Assembly (NCBI RefSeq): GCF_002734215.1
Contig: NZ_NSEB01000016.1
Location: 1-53,118, forward strand
Reading direction: 5' to 3'
DNA length: 53,118 nucleotides
DNA from: Fredinandcohnia onubensis
Lineage (GTDB): Bacteria; Bacillota; Bacilli; Bacillales; Bacillaceae_L
The translations under genes were made by a program, and so were the position numbers. Shown here piece after piece: positions 50,634 through 53,118 of the stretch (positions within the stretch are counted from its first letter, which is position 1; every line of letters starts with the position of its first letter). A model generated the notes under the pieces. That model ran no database searches. It worked only from the letters and a program-made list of their open reading frames with translations, and was not told the origin of the DNA.

Positions 50634-52067
50634 TTACATCTCTAATATCTTTATATATTTTTCTTTCATATCTCCACCTTGGAAATGTGAACCAGCCTCA
50701 ATATAGGTATTTAGAATTTCAATGTGTCGATGAGTGACACGTTCGCCTTCCATAAGGACAGGTATTCCAGGGGGATACGGTATAATCATTTCTCCGGAAA
50801 TGTTTCCAAGTGCATCTTGAAAGGAAACAACCTTTTTATTGTACCCTTTAATTTCATTATAGCAAAGGGCAAGGGAAGAAATTATCTCCGTTTCATGATG
50901 CACATCAATAATAGTCTTTTTAATTGGTGTATACTTTTGTACAGCATTTCTTACTTTTAAGAAAGCCCCATCGGCATCAAATGCCTCTGATAAAGGCAAC
51001 ACAAGCAAGACATTGTTAGGATCAGCCATTTCCGTAAAGAGTCCTTCTGTTTCAAAGGCACTTTGGAGTTGAAATCCATTAAGCTCACATTGAGATTGCA
51101 CCGTTAGCTTTAACAAATCTGTTTCGACATCTGGATTGGCTGAAGTGACGACTTTTATTTGCGGAATCTCCTCTAGCCTTTGGCTGAACTCTTTGATTTG
51201 TTTAATGTTCTTATTCGAGCCATTCTCTTTTTGTAATGCAAGATAATGCCTCGCAAGATCCAGCGATGCCATAATTGGATAAGATGGGCTGCTAGACTGT
51301 AATAGTTGAAGATACGTTTCTACCTCTCCATGATTAATAATCTCACTATTCACGTGAAGGAAAGATCCCATTGTCATTGCCGGAAGAGTCTTGTGTGCCG
51401 AATGCACCACGATGTCAGCCCCTAAAGATATTGCCGATGAAGGAAACCCGTTCAACATAAAATGAGCACCATGTGCTTCATCAATCAAAACTACCGCCCC
51501 TTTTTCATGGGCAAAACAAATAATCTGGGATAGTTCAGTTTGATTCACCATTCCATAATAGTTAGGACTAGTTAATATAACAGCTTTTATATTTGGAAAC
51601 ATCCTAAATGCCTCTTTTACTGTATTAAAGGAAATAAACGAGGCAACTTGAACTTCATCATCATATGTAGGATGAGCAAAAACAGGCCGAACTCCTGCCA
51701 ACTTTAAGCCATTCAAAATGGACTTATGTGAATTTCTCTGAACTAAAACGGCATCCTTAGGTGAACACGCTGCAAGTATCATCGCTAAATTTCCTACGGT
51801 AGAACCATTCACTAAAAAATAGCTTTTCTCCACTCCATATAAATCAGCTAATAATGCTTCACTTTCTAAAATGGCACCTTCCGGATGATGTAGGTCATCA
51901 AGCCCTGTTAGTTCAGTTGCATCAATTTCTAACACTTTATGAAAATAGGAATACCCCTTATTCGAGAATACTTGTCCATATTTATGCCCCGGAACATGCA
52001 TCGATTGAGGCTTCCTTCTCGCATGGCGATCTAGGGCATCAAACAATGGCGTTTGTTGTTGATTCAT
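50634..52067 (-). CDS. yaaO: Aminotransferase class I/II-fold Orn/Lys/Arg decarboxylase family protein YaaO
   Basis: This 477-residue PLP-dependent protein belongs to the group of short basic-amino-acid decarboxylases. It opens PLFDALDRHARRKPQSMHVP and has FLVNGSTVGNLAMILAAC near residue 85. VLIDEAHGAHFMLNGFPSSA carries the aspartate that holds the PLP ring, and the PLP lysine is in VVHSAHKTLPAMTMGSFLHV near residue 230. It lacks the long N-terminal wing of inducible decarboxylases. The substrate (arginine, lysine or ornithine) cannot be told. In B. subtilis xpaC and yaaN lie upstream; here gin is the neighbour. Confidence 0.9.
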   Translation of the reverse strand: MNQQQTPLFDALDRHARRKPQSMHVPGHKYGQVFSNKGYSYFHKVLEIDATELTGLDDLHHPEGAILESEALLADLYGVEKSYFLVNGSTVGNLAMILAACSPKDAVLVQRNSHKSILNGLKLAGVRPVFAHPTYDDEVQVASFISFNTVKEAFRMFPNIKAVILTSPNYYGMVNQTELSQIICFAHEKGAVVLIDEAHGAHFMLNGFPSSAISLGADIVVHSAHKTLPAMTMGSFLHVNSEIINHGEVETYLQLLQSSSPSYPIMASLDLARHYLALQKENGSNKNIKQIKEFSQRLEEIPQIKVVTSANPDVETDLLKLTVQSQCELNGFQLQSAFETEGLFTEMADPNNVLLVLPLSEAFDADGAFLKVRNAVQKYTPIKKTIIDVHHETEIISSLALCYNEIKGYNKKVVSFQDALGNISGEMIIPYPPGIPVLMEGERVTHRHIEILNTYIEAGSHFQGGDMKEKYIKILEM

Positions 52068-52103
52068 AATTATAGAGACCTTTCTTATGTAATTTACTTA
52101 TTA

Positions 52104-52137
52104 TAAAACAAAAAAGGGACCTATACCAGTAGGTCCT
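52104..52137 (-). terminator. gin terminator
   Basis: GGACCTA and TAGGTCC form a 7-bp stem followed by CTTTTTTG on the minus strand. It lies about 115 bp after the gin stop. The stretch between shows only an imperfect inverted repeat (CTTGGGATTG and CCAATTCCAAG). Confidence 0.75.
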
Positions 52138-52252
52138 AAGCAAGAACTTGGGATTGCACCTAACGCAAAAGCCAATTCCAAGTTTTATTGTCATAAAATG
52201 TGCCTGGCAAATTGTGATCGCCTGTTTTACAAGCTTGCAAGACACATTAAAA

Positions 52253-52456
52253 CTATGAATATATCTCAGGTGTCGAAACCTTTTTAAGCTGGTCTAAGTA
52301 AAATTGGTACTTTGGATCATTTGTTTCCGTATGAATCATATCTTGCTCACAATCCAAACAAATGAATCTTGTATAAAGGTGTATGCCTCTCTTTTTCTCT
52401 TGCTCACATATAATACACGTTTCCCCATAATGCTTCCTATTTGCGAGTGAACTCAC
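52253..52456 (-). CDS. csfB: Anti-sigma-G/sigma-E factor Gin (CsfB)
   Basis: Gin is a small zinc-binding forespore protein that prevents premature sigma-G activity and also blocks sigma-E. The 67-residue protein has the treble-clef-like arrangement CIICEQEKKRGIHLY followed by FICLDCEQ, and a C-terminal DQLKKVSTPEIYS as in B. subtilis CsfB. The start is GTG (VSSLANRKH), five bases after GGAGGTGG. Longer readings beginning at an ATG or GTG further upstream would include the promoter -10 element and are rejected. It is under a sigma-F-like promoter and stands alone before yaaO. Confidence 0.92.
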   Translation of the reverse strand: MSSLANRKHYGETCIICEQEKKRGIHLYTRFICLDCEQDMIHTETNDPKYQFYLDQLKKVSTPEIYS

Positions 52457-52477
52457 TGCCTCCACCTCCATACTTCC

Positions 52478-52507
52478 TATTTTGTCCGGATCCACTAAAA
52501 TGTATAC
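52478..52507 (-). promoter_or_regulatory. Sigma-F-like promoter of gin
   Basis: On the minus strand GTATA is followed after 15 bp by GGACAAAATA. This agrees with the sigma-F consensus (GYATA, about 16 bp, GGNRANAHTR) at all but one position of the -10. Transcription of csfB by sigma-F is known in B. subtilis. Confidence 0.6.
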
Positions 52508-52736
52508 ACAATTATAAAAATAACGAACAGTTATAATTTAACTTATTTAGTAATCTATGAAGAAAAGGAGCTAGTTTGTGTATGTCTTAGTTTAAAAAGT
52601 TTGAATGCATCTTTAAAGGAGTAATCCACGGAACTTCGTTACTAATTAATCTGTTCAGAACTTAAAATGGGCACGTATCAGTCCTTTACGTTCCCATTTC
52701 CTCCAACTCAATCTCCAAAAGGGTATGATTAACTGC
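52508..52736. other. Gene-free stretch between gin and the tandem array
   Basis: No coding potential, RNA gene or clear hairpin was seen in these roughly 230 bases beyond the gin promoter. Confidence 0.5.
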
Positions 52737-53118
52737 TTTGCGGTATAACAATTATTGTTTCTCAATATGGCGATATACCGTTTAGGCCGTTTGCGGTATA
52801 GCACTTATTGTTTCTCGATATGGGGATATACCGATTAGGCTGTTTGCAGTATAGCACTTATCGTTTTGCGATATGGCAATTTACCGTTTAGGCTGTTTCC
52901 GGTATAGCATTTATTGTTTTGTGATATGGCAATATATCGTTTAGGCCGTTTACAGTATACCACTTATCGTTTTGCGATATGGCAATATACCGTTTAGTCC
53001 GTTTCCGGTATAGCATTTATTGTTTTTCAATATGACGATATACTGTTTAGGCCGTTTGCAGTATAGCATTTATTGTTTTTCAATATGGCAATATACCATT
53101 AGGCCGTTTATGATAGGC
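52737..53118 (+). repeat. Tandem array of 53-bp hairpin-forming units
   Basis: Seven consecutive units of 53 bp (the last 52 bp) begin at 52737, 52790, 52843, 52896, 52949, 53002 and 53055, and a partial eighth is cut by the window end. Each unit has outer arms CGGTATA and TATACCG and an inner hairpin TATTG or TATCG paired with CAATA or CGATA. Units end TTTAGGCCG or similar. The period is not a multiple of three and no ORF runs through it. Confidence 0.92.

Noticed and set aside
52039-52245. Minus-strand open frame of 68 codons between gin and yaaO
   Set aside because: It spans the gin terminator and the yaaO start region, shows no family similarity and lacks a Shine-Dalgarno site.
52737-53118. 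CRISPR array
   Set aside because: Units are contiguous without unique spacers, diverge along their whole length, and no cas genes are near.

Overview
The window is a low-GC, densely packed stretch of chromosome from an endospore-forming member of the Bacillaceae. Gene order follows the origin-proximal csfB-to-lysS segment of Bacillus subtilis almost gene for gene, and the protein lengths agree closely with that species wherever a start can be fixed from a Shine-Dalgarno sequence. The species cannot be named from the sequence alone. Apart from abrB and two tRNA genes, everything lies on the minus strand, so biological order runs from the right edge to the left.

In transcription order the layout is as follows. 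The right edge holds a tandem array of about seven 53-bp units, then gin (csfB), yaaO, tmk, darA, yaaR, holB, ricT, yabA, trmN6, yazA and rsmI. abrB follows on the opposite strand, with metG, tatD, yabE, rnmV, rsmA, yabG, veg, sspF, ispE, purR, ridA, spoVG, glmU, prs, ctc, pth, fin, mfd and spoVT after it. The next block is yabM, yabN, rqcP, yabP, yabQ, divIC and yabR, then tRNA-Met and tRNA-Glu on the plus strand. The last block is spoIIE, yabS, yabT, tilS, hpt, ftsH, coaX, hslO, a PrsA-like foldase gene, cysK, pabA, folP, folB, folK, yazB, dusB and lysS. The left edge is the promoter and leader of a ribosomal RNA operon, as at the lysS-rrn junction of B. subtilis. The 16S gene itself lies outside the window.

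The genes serve translation and tRNA or rRNA maturation (lysS, metG, tilS, rsmA, rnmV, rsmI, trmN6, pth, rqcP, dusB), replication and repair (holB, yabA, tmk, mfd), cofactor and precursor synthesis (folate genes, coaX, ispE, glmU, prs, cysK), and sporulation (spoIIE, spoVT, fin, gin, sspF, yabG, yabP, yabQ, spoVG, abrB). Promoter motifs for several regulators can be read directly. They include a Spo0A-type promoter with a 21-bp spacer at spoIIE, Spo0A boxes at abrB, and sigma-H at spoVG. There are also sigma-F-like (gin), sigma-E-like (yabP), sigma-G-like (sspF), sigma-K (yabG) and sigma-B-like (ctc) elements.

The core is orthodox; the unusual material lies between genes. (1) Five copies of a dispersed, strongly structured repeat occur in long (186-196 bp) and short (125 bp) forms. 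All are in one orientation, and their stems differ in sequence yet stay paired. (2) The right edge carries a tandem array whose units each form a nested hairpin with compensatory changes. (3) A cluster of three perfect and one near-perfect Spo0A boxes lies between metG and abrB, separate from the classical abrB operator. (4) The 5' half of tRNA-Met is duplicated upstream of the intact gene. (5) pabB and pabC are absent although pabA remains, and xpaC and yaaN are absent between gin and yaaO.
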